A stretch of DNA of 64,000 nucleotides from Neptunomonas antarctica (GTDB lineage: Bacteria; Pseudomonadota; Gammaproteobacteria; Pseudomonadales; Balneatricaceae). The notes beneath the pieces are model-generated. The model was given only the letters and a program-made list of their open reading frames with translations, was not told the origin of the DNA and made no database searches. The stretch lies in contig NZ_LJSI01000052.1 in assembly GCF_001305295.1 (NCBI RefSeq), forward strand, positions 117,489-181,488. Reading direction: 5' to 3'. The position numbers were made by a program, and so were the translations under genes. Position 1 is the stretch's first letter. Each line of letters starts with the position of its first letter. Shown here piece by piece: positions 1 through 9,277 of this stretch.

Positions 1-699
1 ATGCGCTAACTCAGCATCCAACCTGTCAAATATTGGCTCACCCAACCCGACCGGCACACCTGAAGCGACGACAGATATTTTTGCACCTACTGAATTCCCT
101 TCTTTTCGAAGGTCGTCCATATACACTTCCATCAGCTTTGCCGCATTAGCATCCGGCGAGAAGAAAGCATTTTGATCGACCTGATCCCAGTCGAAGTTTG
201 CATAATCGATAGTGATTGGCCCTAATTGAGACAGGTAACCACGAATTTCAACTCCTTTACTGGCCAGATACTTCTTGGCAATACCTCCGGCTGCTACTCG
301 CATAGCCGTTTCACGCGCCGAAGAACGACCACCACCGCGGTAATCACGGAAGCCATACTTGTGCGTATACACGTAGTCAGCATGCGCCGGACGGAACGTT
401 TCAGCGATGTTAGAATAATCTTTAGAACGCTGGTCTGTATTTTCGATCAGCAACCCAATGGAGGTACCTGTGGTTTTACCCTCAAAGACACCGGAGAGAA
501 TTTTCACTTCATCCGCTTCACGACGCTGGGTCGTATGACGAGACGTGCCGGGCTTACGGCGATCAAGATCACGCTGCAAATCGGCTTCTGATATCTCTAT
601 CCCCGGAGGACAGCCATCAATAATACAACCGAGTGCTGGCCCATGACTTTCTCCGAAGGACGTCACCGTAAACAGTTTCCCAAAACTATTGCCCGACAT
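1..699 (-). CDS. aroC: chorismate synthase, 5' part only
   Basis: Converts 5-enolpyruvylshikimate-3-phosphate to chorismate with reduced FMN, the last common step of aromatic amino acid and folate synthesis, in the cytoplasm. The first 233 codons are present, starting [20 protein letters not shown], the family's conserved N-terminus, with the [12 protein letters not shown] and FRPAHADY segments further on. The frame is open to the window edge; the family is about 360 residues, so roughly the last third lies outside. It follows prmB on the same strand with a gap of about 50 bases, the usual prmB-aroC arrangement. Identity is secure from sequence. Confidence 0.97.
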   Translation of the reverse strand, partial: MSGNSFGKLFTVTSFGESHGPALGCIIDGCPPGIEISEADLQRDLDRRKPGTSRHTTQRREADEVKILSGVFEGKTTGTSIGLLIENTDQRSKDYSNIAETFRPAHADYVYTHKYGFRDYRGGGRSSARETAMRVAAGGIAKKYLASKGVEIRGYLSQLGPITIDYANFDWDQVDQNAFFSPDANAAKLMEVYMDDLRKEGNSVGAKISVVASGVPVGLGEPIFDRLDAELAH

Positions 700-750
700 T
701 ATCTATACTTCTCTCTTATTTAATGCTGCTGAATAATTATAGCGCCCGAA

Positions 751-1668
751 TCAGAATTCGTCGCGATAATGCTTTAACTCTTGTGCTGCAATCACAAACA
801 CGCCATTGCCACCCTCAGGCAACTCCGCCCAGATAAACGGAATATGAGGGAACTCTGCCATGAGGTGAATCTCACTGTTACCTACCTCAACCACTAAAAG
901 CCCGTCCTCGGTCAGATAATCACAAGCCTGGCGTAAAATTGACCGGGTAATATCCAGGCCATCATGGCCTGATGTCAGCGCCAACTCTGGTTCATGCTGA
1001 TACTCTTCAGGCATACTCTCAAAATCAGACTTATCAACATAAGGTGGATTCGTAACAATTAAGTCATATTTCTGACCATGCAACGCCTCAAACAGATCAC
1101 TCTGAATAGCCGTCACCCGCTCTTCCAGCTCATGCTGCTCAATATTACGCTGCGCTACATCCAGAGCCTCTGTTGATATATCAACCAGATCAACAACAGC
1201 TTCCTCAAACGCATACGCGCAGGCAATACCGATACAACCACTGCCCGTACATAAATCAAGAACACGCTCGACCAGACCCGGTCGTAAAAACGGTGAAAAT
1301 TCCGTCTCGATCAACTGCGCAATCGGTGAGCGCGGAATCAACACACGCTCATCCACATAAAAGGGCATACCCATAAACCACGCTTCTTTTGTTATATAAG
1401 GCAAAGGTTTACGTTCTGCTACGCGTTGACGGACAAAGTCGATCACACGCATTTTTTCAGACGTCAGCAAACGGGCATCAAGCACCGTTTTATCGCTATT
1501 CCAGGAAAGATGAACGGCCGCCATTACCAATTGCACAGATTCATCCCAGACACTGTCATTACCGTGCCCCAGATAAACCTTATGCTCGTTCAGTAAACTG
1601 CACGTCCAACGTATAAAATCTCGAACTGTTTTTAATTCAGTTACAACCTGCTCTTGATCAATCATCAT
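751..1668 (-). CDS. prmB: 50S ribosomal protein L3 N5-glutamine methyltransferase
   Basis: SAM-dependent methylation of a glutamine on ribosomal protein L3. The SAM-binding motif DLCTGSGCIG is at about residues 138-147 and the catalytic NPPY at 207-210, followed by the YQHEPELAL segment typical of PrmB. The frame is open 72 codons further upstream, but that extension would overlap the divergent smr gene and has no family similarity. The double ATG at 1663-1668 gives 305 residues, close to the roughly 310 usual for PrmB, and aligns with the known N-terminus. The Shine-Dalgarno is weak. Probably co-transcribed with aroC. Confidence 0.95.
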   Translation of the reverse strand: MMIDQEQVVTELKTVRDFIRWTCSLLNEHKVYLGHGNDSVWDESVQLVMAAVHLSWNSDKTVLDARLLTSEKMRVIDFVRQRVAERKPLPYITKEAWFMGMPFYVDERVLIPRSPIAQLIETEFSPFLRPGLVERVLDLCTGSGCIGIACAYAFEEAVVDLVDISTEALDVAQRNIEQHELEERVTAIQSDLFEALHGQKYDLIVTNPPYVDKSDFESMPEEYQHEPELALTSGHDGLDITRSILRQACDYLTEDGLLVVEVGNSEIHLMAEFPHIPFIWAELPEGGNGVFVIAAQELKHYRDEF

Positions 1669-1740
1669 AACTATCGGGATAATACCTGTAGCTGGTTTAG
1701 TTAAAGCCAGACAGTTTAATGAATTCATGTGCTGGGTGCT

Positions 1741-2307
1741 ATGTCTGACAAAATAAACTCTGGTACGGCTTGTCCAGAAATCTCTTTTATCGAGATAATG
1801 AGTGATGTGTCGCCGATCAAACACGACAAAGTTGTGTTGCGTACTAATGGACCACTGCGCAAGGATAAACAACGCGCTTATCATCGCTCCATGGCTGAAG
1901 CCGAAATAGAGCAGGTCATCGATGGGCTATCGAGCGAAGTTGTTGCCATTGTGGAATCTGATGAGGAACTGATATTCGCCGCTCCGGGGATACAGCTCAG
2001 AATGATGAAGCGCCTCCGCAAAGGTCACGTTCCCTGGGAAGCAGGTATCGATCTGCATGGCATGAGTATAGACAGCGCCCGAAATGAGTTAAGCCTGTTT
2101 ATCCGCGATGCGCAGCGTCAGAGCATGCGCTCTGTGATAGTCATCCACGGTAAAGCTTTCAGTCAATCAGGCCAGCAACCCATTATTAAATCCTATGTTA
2201 ATGACTGGTTACGGCAACTCCCTAATGTACTGGCGTTTTGCTCGGCACAGCCCAAAGACGGTGGATCAGGTGCTCTCTATGTATTACTAAAGCAGACCAA
2301 ACAATAA
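1741..2307 (+). CDS. Smr-domain protein, SmrA/YdaL-like
   Basis: Small MutS-related domain protein; the family contains endonucleases acting on nucleic acids, including the ribosome-collision nuclease SmrB. The C-terminal half shows IDLHGMSIDSARNEL, IHGKAFSQSGQQPIIKSYV and GGSGALYVLL. The MSDVSPIK opening and the GGSGA ending resemble E. coli YdaL (SmrA) more than SmrB, although the position beside prmB is where smrB lies in E. coli. The usual second motif HGxG reads HGKA here. The ATG at 1741 was chosen over a GTG at 1729; neither has a good ribosome site. Exact target unknown. Confidence 0.85.
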   Translation: MSDKINSGTACPEISFIEIMSDVSPIKHDKVVLRTNGPLRKDKQRAYHRSMAEAEIEQVIDGLSSEVVAIVESDEELIFAAPGIQLRMMKRLRKGHVPWEAGIDLHGMSIDSARNELSLFIRDAQRQSMRSVIVIHGKAFSQSGQQPIIKSYVNDWLRQLPNVLAFCSAQPKDGGSGALYVLLKQTKQ

Positions 2308-2394
2308 TTTACACTGCCTACTTTACGAAACTGTCATGTTCGCGTAACTTAGCAACCTTTTTTGGCTAATTAGTACTGAGGATTATCACCAGTG

Positions 2395-2934
2395 ATGGAA
2401 AAAGCATACGCTACCATTATCGAACAGGTAGGCGAAGACCTGAGTCGTGAAGGCCTGGTTGACACGCCTGCCCGCGCGGCAAAAGCAATGGCCTACCTAA
2501 CTCGCGGATACAAACAAAACCTCGAAGAAGTCGTCAACAATGCTCTCTTTCCTTCCGATAATAGTGAAATGGTCCTTGTTAAGAATATAGAATTGTACTC
2601 TCTGTGCGAACATCATCTATTACCCTTTATCGGCAAAGCGCATGTGGCCTACATTCCTGATGGAAAAGTCATCGGATTATCCAAGATTGCACGTATCGTT
2701 GATATGTACGCCCGGCGCTTACAGATTCAGGAAAATATGACAAAAGAAATTGCTGAAGCAATTATGTCTGTTACCGGCGCTAAAGGCGTTGGGGTGGTGA
2801 TAGAAGCCAAACATATGTGCATGATGATGCGTGGTGTTGAAAAACAAAATGGATCAATGACAACATCAATGATGCTGGGAACTTTCAGATCTAAGCCTGA
2901 AACCCGATCCGAGTTCCTTTCGCTACTGTCTTAA
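2395..2934 (+). CDS. folE: GTP cyclohydrolase I
   Basis: Opens the GTP ring to dihydroneopterin triphosphate, the first step of tetrahydrofolate synthesis. The zinc ligands are visible: Cys and His in CEHH (about residues 71-74) and Cys in [14 protein letters not shown] (about 142). About 180 residues, matching the short bacterial form. GAGGAT at 2378-2383 serves either a GTG at 2392 or the ATG at 2395; both give practically the same protein. Single gene, convergent with the patatin gene downstream. Confidence 0.97.
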   Translation: MEKAYATIIEQVGEDLSREGLVDTPARAAKAMAYLTRGYKQNLEEVVNNALFPSDNSEMVLVKNIELYSLCEHHLLPFIGKAHVAYIPDGKVIGLSKIARIVDMYARRLQIQENMTKEIAEAIMSVTGAKGVGVVIEAKHMCMMMRGVEKQNGSMTTSMMLGTFRSKPETRSEFLSLLS

Positions 2935-2991
2935 CACATAGAGAGATACGTCAGTCATCATTGACCCGCCTGGCAGTCACATGAACAGGGC

Positions 2992-3876
2992 CTATTCTTT
3001 ACGGGCCCGCTCTTCTAAAGCATCTAAGCTCTCATTAGCGACTTTCCTGCCCACTTCTATCACTTCTCTGGCCCGATGAAAGTCATGAAAACGGCAGGTT
3101 TCTGTTGGAATATTCATCAACACATCGGGACTGTAACCTGCAATTTTGTATTGACTTAGCGCGCCCTGCATAACTTCCAGTGAGCACATAAGCACATCCA
3201 GATTACTATCCAGCTTAAACTTGTTTTCATAATTCTTCTCACCATTTTTTTTAAGAATGGAAGCCATAGCAACACTATCAGGAACAGTAGGAATTAAGGA
3301 TAAAGCACGAGGTAATTGCACCTCAGGCATCGCAGGACTACTGTTAAGATCTACTGCAATAATCAGATCTGAGCGCGCTGCTACAACCGGGATAATGGGC
3401 AGGGGATTAAGCACACCGCCGTCAACCAATACCCGGTGAGCATCGACAATAGGCGCAAACACTCCAGGTACAGCCACTGACGCCCGAATGGCAGCCTGTA
3501 ATGAACCGCGCTGAAACCAAACTTCTTTGTGGTGAATAATATCTGTCGCTACCGCCGTAAAGGGAATCCGTAATGTCTCGATACCTGGATCGCCAGCAAG
3601 ATCTGTAATCTTCTGAAACAGCCGGTCACCACGAATAGTACCCAGCCCAAAAGTCAGGTCCAGTAATCGGAGAATCTGTAACCTAGACAATCCCATAACC
3701 CATTCCCTATAAGCATCAAGGGCTCCCGCTGCATATAAGCCACCCACCAAAGCACCCATTGAGCTGCCCGCTATACAACTGATGTGGTAACCTCTTGCCT
3801 CCAGTACTTCAATGACACCAATATGCGCATATCCTCTGGCCCCACCGCTACCGAGAACCAAAGAGACACTGGTCAT
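2992..3876 (-). CDS. patatin-like phospholipase, RssA type
   Basis: Predicted serine lipid acyl hydrolase with a Ser-Asp dyad. The oxyanion-hole motif GSGGARG is at residues 9-15, nucleophile Ser39 lies in GSSMG, and the dyad Asp is in VDGGVLNPLP near residue 152. At 294 residues it fits the short RssA/YlbK-like bacterial group. There is no signal peptide, so it is probably cytoplasmic or peripheral on the inner membrane. Its ATG overlaps the stop of the upstream DUF4892 gene in an ATGA, suggesting translational coupling. The substrate cannot be read from sequence. Confidence 0.9.
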   Translation of the reverse strand: MTSVSLVLGSGGARGYAHIGVIEVLEARGYHISCIAGSSMGALVGGLYAAGALDAYREWVMGLSRLQILRLLDLTFGLGTIRGDRLFQKITDLAGDPGIETLRIPFTAVATDIIHHKEVWFQRGSLQAAIRASVAVPGVFAPIVDAHRVLVDGGVLNPLPIIPVVAARSDLIIAVDLNSSPAMPEVQLPRALSLIPTVPDSVAMASILKKNGEKNYENKFKLDSNLDVLMCSLEVMQGALSQYKIAGYSPDVLMNIPTETCRFHDFHRAREVIEVGRKVANESLDALEERARKE

Positions 3877-4724
3877 GGCAGTGGTCTATCTGAAACCAGC
3901 ACAACCACCCATTGATTCTGCTTAAGCACCGAAGGAGCCAGCGCGCCAACAGAGGCTACTGTCACACCTGATATATCATTGCTGTTTAATAACTGGCGCA
4001 ACTGTTCGGATTTTGTTTCTGCCAGCGTCTTAGCAGATGCCAACGTATCACCCCTATGATGCACCACCAGCACAATCTCCGACGTATCACTTTTAAGCTG
4101 ATCTACCAGCGCTTTTAACAAGTCCATATCAGGAAGCGTATTCTCTGAAAGCTGAACATAACCATCGTTCTTTACAACAGCAGTCATGCGTGCGGCTAAA
4201 TCAGTTTCAAGTATATCGATATGCGCATAAACCCTGTGAGTACCCCGCTCAACAGTATAAATTGCGACCGTGACGCCTGGTAATTGCGCGGCCAGATAAT
4301 ACTGCGAGTGCTCCACGCCATACAGCCTCGAATAACCAAACACGCTATTCGCCCAATAATTACTACCGCCACACTCTCTTCCATTACAGGCAAAGAGTTT
4401 CTCTGCATTGCGCCGTTCCAGCTGAGCTGCAAAATACTTCATGATATTACGGGTGGTATTTCCCTCAGGTATCCGGTAACTGATACGAGTAAGACTCCCT
4501 GTTAAACGCATCTCGCGCTCAGGACCTTCCACACCATTAACCACCTCAATACCGCCTAACGGCAATGAATAATCAGATAATGGCTGCCGCTGATAATTGA
4601 CAATCGACGAACCTCGAAACCGACTGAGTAAATTATCATCAGCAGATCCGGCAACATCGTCTTCAGCCAGCGCAATCGATGAACACACTACTAATATGAA
4701 AGAAAAAATTCTTGTTAACCACAT
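3873..4724 (-). CDS. exported DUF4892-type protein
   Basis: Envelope protein of unknown function. The N-terminus is a signal peptide (MWLTRIFSFILVVCSSIALAED, cleavage after ALA near residue 20). The middle resembles the DUF4892 family as I recall it, including the cysteines in LFACNGRECGGSNYW. The C-terminal 90 residues, with VQLSENTLPDMDLLKALVDQL and AKTLAETKSEQLRQLL, look like an OmpA/MotB-type peptidoglycan-binding fold without its strongest motifs. Overlaps the patatin gene by four bases, so a joint role in envelope lipid handling is plausible but unproven. Confidence 0.75.
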   Translation of the reverse strand: MWLTRIFSFILVVCSSIALAEDDVAGSADDNLLSRFRGSSIVNYQRQPLSDYSLPLGGIEVVNGVEGPEREMRLTGSLTRISYRIPEGNTTRNIMKYFAAQLERRNAEKLFACNGRECGGSNYWANSVFGYSRLYGVEHSQYYLAAQLPGVTVAIYTVERGTHRVYAHIDILETDLAARMTAVVKNDGYVQLSENTLPDMDLLKALVDQLKSDTSEIVLVVHHRGDTLASAKTLAETKSEQLRQLLNSNDISGVTVASVGALAPSVLKQNQWVVVLVSDRPLP

Positions 4725-4782
4725 GTACAGACAACCTTTTTATACTTTTAATGAGTTAGAATATTTTTTATAAAAAATGCAA

Positions 4783-5619
4783 TCAATGGCTATTTTTAAT
4801 ATCTTCCGCAATACTTCTGGCTGCCGCTGACTCAAGATGCAAATGATGATTACCTTGCAACCGAACAATTTCCACGTCCGAAATAAGCTTCACCCGCTCA
4901 CCCCATAAGTCATCATATATACCAGTATCACCCAGATAAAGCCTGACCGGCACAGTAATAGCTTGCAGAAAAGCACCTACCTGAGACTCACTCATGCGTA
5001 AAAGCGAAGGCAACATAAGCCCGCGATCACTTCTCCATATATATCCTTCAGGCGTTTGCTTTAACCCTCTGTCTATTAACCATTCAGCAGCTTGTCTGTT
5101 AACCGGCCAACGGCCACTCATACGAACATCGATGGCTGATTCTTTATTCGGATAGGGTCTGAGTTTTTTAGCCTTCATCTTGCTACGCTTAGTAATCGCA
5201 TCAGCCATGAGCACAGGCAGCTCCGCAGCCTCGTAAACGAGCGGAGCCAAACCTTCAATAAGAAATAGTTTTTCAACCCTCTCGGGAAAAGCACCCGCAA
5301 ATAACGTAGCAATACTGGCACCCATTGAATGCCCTAGCAATGTGACTTTTTCCAAACCAAGCTGATCTATTATCGCCAGCACATCGCTGACATTATCCCA
5401 GATATAATAAGGCATAGACGCCGGACGATGATCAGTATAACCATGCCCCATTAAATCTAACGCTATGAAGTGATAATCGTCAAAGTGCTGTCGCATTTCA
5501 TTAAAGGTAGCTGCATTATCCAGCCATCCATGCAATGCCACGATGACACGCGACTGCCCTACACCCGATTCAAGTGCATGCAGTACCAATTCGTCTAGTT
5601 TAAATTGTCTTTCATTCAT
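4783..5619 (-). CDS. alpha/beta hydrolase
   Basis: Cytoplasmic alpha/beta-hydrolase-fold enzyme, 278 residues, no signal peptide. The HGWLDN oxyanion segment is at about 30-35, nucleophile Ser98 in GHSMG, and the likely catalytic His in GNHHLHLE near 257. The family includes esterases and lactonases; the substrate is not evident. It lies on the same strand downstream of sixA with a 40-base gap, so may be part of a gpsA-sixA-hydrolase run. An AT-rich stretch including a 16-bp palindrome at 4763-4778 separates it from the DUF4892 gene. Confidence 0.88.
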   Translation of the reverse strand: MNERQFKLDELVLHALESGVGQSRVIVALHGWLDNAATFNEMRQHFDDYHFIALDLMGHGYTDHRPASMPYYIWDNVSDVLAIIDQLGLEKVTLLGHSMGASIATLFAGAFPERVEKLFLIEGLAPLVYEAAELPVLMADAITKRSKMKAKKLRPYPNKESAIDVRMSGRWPVNRQAAEWLIDRGLKQTPEGYIWRSDRGLMLPSLLRMSESQVGAFLQAITVPVRLYLGDTGIYDDLWGERVKLISDVEIVRLQGNHHLHLESAAARSIAEDIKNSH

Positions 5620-5659
5620 AACGATAAAGTAGCAGAGCTTTAGACATAAAGCTTCTGAA

Positions 5660-6109
5660 TTATAGAGGCAAACGGATCGCGGATGCTCTACCCGGCCAGA
5701 GTATGTCTAATACGACTAACTGCCCTGGTAATAGAGGCTCAGGTGAACGAATGTCACCCTCAATAAGGAAAGGTACCGCATAACCAATAAGCGGCTGATG
5801 CGTGACTACCAACAGATTTTCAACCCAGTGCTCTTCTAACGCGAGCATGGCATCATTGACAGAAGCTTCTGGAGACCAACGGTCATCGATTACGAGATCG
5901 GCACCAGGCTTACATGCTTTAAGTAACAACGCGGCGGTTTGTCTGGCACGAAAGTATGAACTACAAACAACCTTATCAACCCTTGCCAGATTTTTCTCAT
6001 AACGGGCCATCTGCTCCCCGATATACACAACACCTGACTCGGTTAGAACGCGTTCACTATCACTGGGAGCATCCCAGCCGGCCTCACCGTGACGCATCAG
6101 AATTAACAT
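5660..6109 (-). CDS. sixA: phosphohistidine phosphatase SixA
   Basis: Histidine-phosphatase superfamily enzyme that in E. coli dephosphorylates phosphohistidine on HPt/PTS-type proteins. The catalytic motif MRHGEA with His7 is at the N-terminus, SYFRARQTA follows near 50-60, and the second catalytic His is in VTHQPLIGY near 103. Length 149, close to E. coli SixA (161). Starts on the base next to the gpsA stop codon, so translation is probably coupled. The gpsA-sixA pairing is common in pseudomonads. Confidence 0.92.
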   Translation of the reverse strand: MLILMRHGEAGWDAPSDSERVLTESGVVYIGEQMARYEKNLARVDKVVCSSYFRARQTAALLLKACKPGADLVIDDRWSPEASVNDAMLALEEHWVENLLVVTHQPLIGYAVPFLIEGDIRSPEPLLPGQLVVLDILWPGRASAIRLPL

Positions 6110-7141
6110 TTATACAGCGTCTCTTGGCAAGACAAACTCCACATCTGAACTTTGCTCATTCATCATCAACGCCTTAACGACTTCTTTTACAGGCGCACCG
6201 TTAAAAACAACTTCATACAAGCCAGAGACCAGCGGCATATAAATCTGCATTTCGTCGGCTTTGACTTTGATGATCCGAATCGTATTAACACCTTCAGCAA
6301 CCTCACCCAAAGACTCTACAGCCTCTTCAAGTGTTTTACCGCCACCTAACGCAAAGCCCACCCGATAGTTCCTACTCAAAGGAGACGAACAGGTAACAAT
6401 CAAATCTCCAACGCCGGACAGCCCTAAAAATGTCATGGGATTAGCACCCATACTCACCGCAAACCGGCTCATTTCCGCCAGACTTCGGGTTAACAGCATA
6501 CTTTTAGTATTTTCACCCACACCTAACGCGGCACTTAGCCCTGCCGCTATGGCATAGATATTTTTAAGCGTGCCGCCTAATTCAACGCCATACATATCAG
6601 AACTGGCATACACCCTAAAGTAAGACTGATGCAATGCCGATTGTACCTGCGTACGCAAATCTTCGTCATCACTTGCAATCACGGTAGCCGTGAGCTGATG
6701 CAAAGCGACTTCTTTGGCTAAATTCGGCCCACTCAAGACGCCAACCTTGGCATCGGGTAATTCATCCTTAAGAATCTGACTCATCAAGCTAAAGGACTCT
6801 CCCTCGATACCTTTAGTGGTACTGATAACCCGCTGACCCGCCGGCATGAAAGGCTTTGCCAACTGCACAACAGAACGAAAACTCTGACTCGGTATGGATA
6901 CAAATACCAAGCACGCATCCTTAAGAGCCATCTCAATATCGGTTGTTGCGCAAAGCGATTCAGACAGCGGGTAATCAGGCAGATAACGAGAGTTAACATG
7001 CAGCCGGTTAATCTCTTCGGCTCTTGCAGCATTACGCATCCACTGCGAAACCTGAATCCCCTTTTCAGCCATGATATTAGCGATCACAGTGCCAAAACTA
7101 CCACCACCTAACACCGCAACTTTCTGCTGCACTGCTTTCAT
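6110..7141 (-). CDS. gpsA: glycerol-3-phosphate dehydrogenase [NAD(P)+]
   Basis: Reduces dihydroxyacetone phosphate to sn-glycerol-3-phosphate for phospholipid synthesis. The Rossmann motif GGGSFGT is at about residues 12-18. The catalytic lysine lies in [15 protein letters not shown] and a substrate loop in [22 protein letters not shown]. The length of 343 matches the family (about 340). It is contiguous with sixA downstream and 20 bases from the small membrane-protein gene upstream. Confidence 0.97.
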   Translation of the reverse strand: MKAVQQKVAVLGGGSFGTVIANIMAEKGIQVSQWMRNAARAEEINRLHVNSRYLPDYPLSESLCATTDIEMALKDACLVFVSIPSQSFRSVVQLAKPFMPAGQRVISTTKGIEGESFSLMSQILKDELPDAKVGVLSGPNLAKEVALHQLTATVIASDDEDLRTQVQSALHQSYFRVYASSDMYGVELGGTLKNIYAIAAGLSAALGVGENTKSMLLTRSLAEMSRFAVSMGANPMTFLGLSGVGDLIVTCSSPLSRNYRVGFALGGGKTLEEAVESLGEVAEGVNTIRIIKVKADEMQIYMPLVSGLYEVVFNGAPVKEVVKALMMNEQSSDVEFVLPRDAV

Positions 7142-7161
7142 GTTAAAACCCTTATCACAGT

Positions 7162-7398
7162 TTATTCATCGTTCTTATGCTGATCAACGATACTATCCAA
7201 CAGCCTATCGATACCTTTAAATATAAAGATAATAAAGCTATAAGACACTACCGATACCGCCAGGAAAAGCAACAATTGTGTTACGTCTCCTGTTCGTTGA
7301 AAACCAGCCACAGCAAAAACAGCAAACAACGCGCTAATTACAATCGCTAATATCCGTGCAATTAAACGCGTTTTATGCCGATCTTCAGACACCTTCAT
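7162..7398 (-). CDS. small two-helix membrane protein, unknown
   Basis: A 78-residue protein with two predicted membrane helices (about residues 14-31 and 39-60) and charged ends: a basic N-terminus [11 protein letters not shown] and an acidic C-terminus DQHKNDE. I do not recognise a family. Its start overlaps the last 14 bases of rhlB, indicating translational coupling, and gpsA follows 20 bases on. The tight packing between two real genes and the clean hydrophobic pattern support it as a genuine gene. Confidence 0.7.
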   Translation of the reverse strand: MKVSEDRHKTRLIARILAIVISALFAVFAVAGFQRTGDVTQLLLFLAVSVVSYSFIIFIFKGIDRLLDSIVDQHKNDE

Positions 7399-9268
7399 GA
7401 GTTTTCACATCAGTGTCATTGACTGCAGAGTCCTCTGCTTCAGCTACCTCTTTAGTAATCTCTTTGGTAACCTCTTCAGCCGAATCGACAATCGAATCAG
7501 TCGCCAGTTCTTCTGAACTATGCTCAACAACAGGCAAAGCCTCAGCAACGTCGCCTGAAACCTCTACAGGCACTTCTACAAGTACAACGTCAGAAACAGT
7601 CTCTAATACGATATCCGAAACATTTTCAGGTTCCTTCTCCACGGTGTCGACTAACACGTCAACCACAACAGATTCAGCCTGACCATCAGCAACAACCGCT
7701 TCGGCTTCTACTGTCTGCTTAGCCGACTCTGTTGAGGCAATATCATCTGCTACCTCGGCGCTATTGACCTGCTCAGCTTTTACCGGATCAACGTCAACTT
7801 GTTCCGTTTCGACTTGTGCTATTTCAACAACAGGTTCGACTTCAACAACAGGCTCAGCTTCAGCGTCAACAACAGGCTCAACCAGAACCGGTGCCGGTGC
7901 CGGTGCCGGTGATTGGACTTTAACGACAGCATCCGGATCGGCCAACAACTCTTCAGTTGGGTGAATACATTCCAACTTAACGCCTGTCTCCGCTTCTATT
8001 TCAGGAATCATAAAGGAGTCATTTTCACAGGCGAAGCAGATAGAAGTACCCGTAGCCCCTGCACGACCGGTACGACCGATACGGTGAACGTAATCCTCGG
8101 CATCTTCCGGCAACTGATAATTGACTACATGCGTAACACCATCAATATGAATACCACGCCCGGCAACATCGGTCGCGACTAACACTTCGATCTTGCCACT
8201 TTTAAAGTCTTCGAGTGTTTTTACACGCTTGTGCTGTGGTATCTCACCTGACATTAGCGCGGCTTTGACACCATCACGCTTCAACCTTTCAGCAAGATCA
8301 CGGGTTTCATGACGTCGATTACCAAATACAATAACGCGCTCAATATTATTGATACGGATGTAGTTACGTAACAGTCTGTATTTCTCCTTACTGGCCACCA
8401 GAAAAACTTTCTGACTGATGTTATCCGTTGAACGGCGTTCAGCTTCAATCTCTATCTGAACAGGCTCATGTGTCCATTGACGCGCCAAATTCATAACATC
8501 ATCGGTAAACGTCGCACTGTACAACAACGTCTGACGCTCTTCCCCTTTGCGTGGAGTATTGCGGATAATCGTTCTGACATCGGGAATAAACCCCATGCTC
8601 AGCATTCTGTCCGCTTCATCCAGCACCAGCACTTCGACGTTATGCAGGTCCACTTCTTTAGAGCGCACAAAATCAATTAAGCGTCCTGGTGTTGCTACGA
8701 GAATACCGACAGGACCTGCTTTTAGTTCCTTACGCTGCTTCTCATAATCCATACCACCGACAATTGAAACCACATTGATATCGGTGTATTTACAAAGCAA
8801 AACCGCATCTGCTGCAATCTGCAAAGCCAGTTCGCGCGTTGGCGCAATGATAAGTGCGCGTGGCTCTCCCTGACGTTGCTTATCTTCCAGCTGAAAATCT
8901 AACAGGTCAGTTATAATACCCACTAAAAAAGCGGCGGTTTTACCGGTACCAGTTTGCGCCTTACCGATAATATCTTTACCCGCCAAAGCCGGCTTAATAG
9001 TATCCGCCTGAATCGGCGTACAATACTCAAAACCCAGATCATGGATCGCATGCATTAACTGATCAGGTAACGAAAAATCATGAAAACGCTTTTTCCCTTC
9101 TGATACAGCAACGGCAGAATCGTTTGGCACCCAACCGCTATCCTGAACTGTTTTTCGAGAACGACCAGCAGGCCGACGTTTGTCTTTACGCTCACCTTTA
9201 TTCTCGGCAGCATTATTAACGTTTGTCGTCTCGCTAGAATTACTCGGATTAAATTCTTCCAATGTCAT
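7385..9268 (-). CDS. rhlB: DEAD-box RNA helicase RhlB with long acidic tail
   Basis: ATP-dependent RNA helicase; in E. coli RhlB works with RNase E in the degradosome. All core motifs are present: the Q-motif region [30 protein letters not shown] near residue 219, SAT, and [10 protein letters not shown]. The core ends near residue 430. About 200 further residues rich in Val, Glu, Ala and Asp follow, whereas E. coli RhlB (421 residues) ends in a short basic tail. The tail includes an Ala-Pro run encoded by four CCGGTG hexamers (plus-strand reading) at 7888-7911. The ATG at 9268 was chosen over a GTG two codons upstream. Follows dinG closely. Confidence 0.92.
   Translation of the reverse strand: MTLEEFNPSNSSETTNVNNAAENKGERKDKRRPAGRSRKTVQDSGWVPNDSAVAVSEGKKRFHDFSLPDQLMHAIHDLGFEYCTPIQADTIKPALAGKDIIGKAQTGTGKTAAFLVGIITDLLDFQLEDKQRQGEPRALIIAPTRELALQIAADAVLLCKYTDINVVSIVGGMDYEKQRKELKAGPVGILVATPGRLIDFVRSKEVDLHNVEVLVLDEADRMLSMGFIPDVRTIIRNTPRKGEERQTLLYSATFTDDVMNLARQWTHEPVQIEIEAERRSTDNISQKVFLVASKEKYRLLRNYIRINNIERVIVFGNRRHETRDLAERLKRDGVKAALMSGEIPQHKRVKTLEDFKSGKIEVLVATDVAGRGIHIDGVTHVVNYQLPEDAEDYVHRIGRTGRAGATGTSICFACENDSFMIPEIEAETGVKLECIHPTEELLADPDAVVKVQSPAPAPAPVLVEPVVDAEAEPVVEVEPVVEIAQVETEQVDVDPVKAEQVNSAEVADDIASTESAKQTVEAEAVVADGQAESVVVDVLVDTVEKEPENVSDIVLETVSDVVLVEVPVEVSGDVAEALPVVEHSSEELATDSIVDSAEEVTKEITKEVAEAEDSAVNDTDVKTHEGV
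7888..7911. repeat. hexanucleotide tandem repeat in rhlB
   Basis: Four perfect copies of CCGGTG, encoding an alternating Ala-Pro run on the minus strand at the junction of the helicase core and acidic tail of RhlB. Gain or loss of a unit keeps the frame and would change the linker by two residues. Confidence 0.9.
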
Positions 9269-9277
9269 ACTCACTTG

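Noticed and set aside
226..591. 121-residue plus-strand frame opposite aroC
   Set aside because: Shadow of aroC with no recognisable domain.
1669..1884. 72-codon upstream extension of prmB
   Set aside because: Overlaps the divergent smr gene and has no family similarity; PrmB aligns from 1668.
4763..4778. Perfect 16-bp palindrome ATTTTTTATAAAAAAT
   Set aside because: Pure A/T palindrome in an AT-rich gap; likely chance or intrinsic curvature, with no second copy seen.
7413..7964. Ser/Thr-rich plus-strand frames opposite rhlB
   Set aside because: Low-complexity reverse reading of the Glu/Val-rich RhlB tail.
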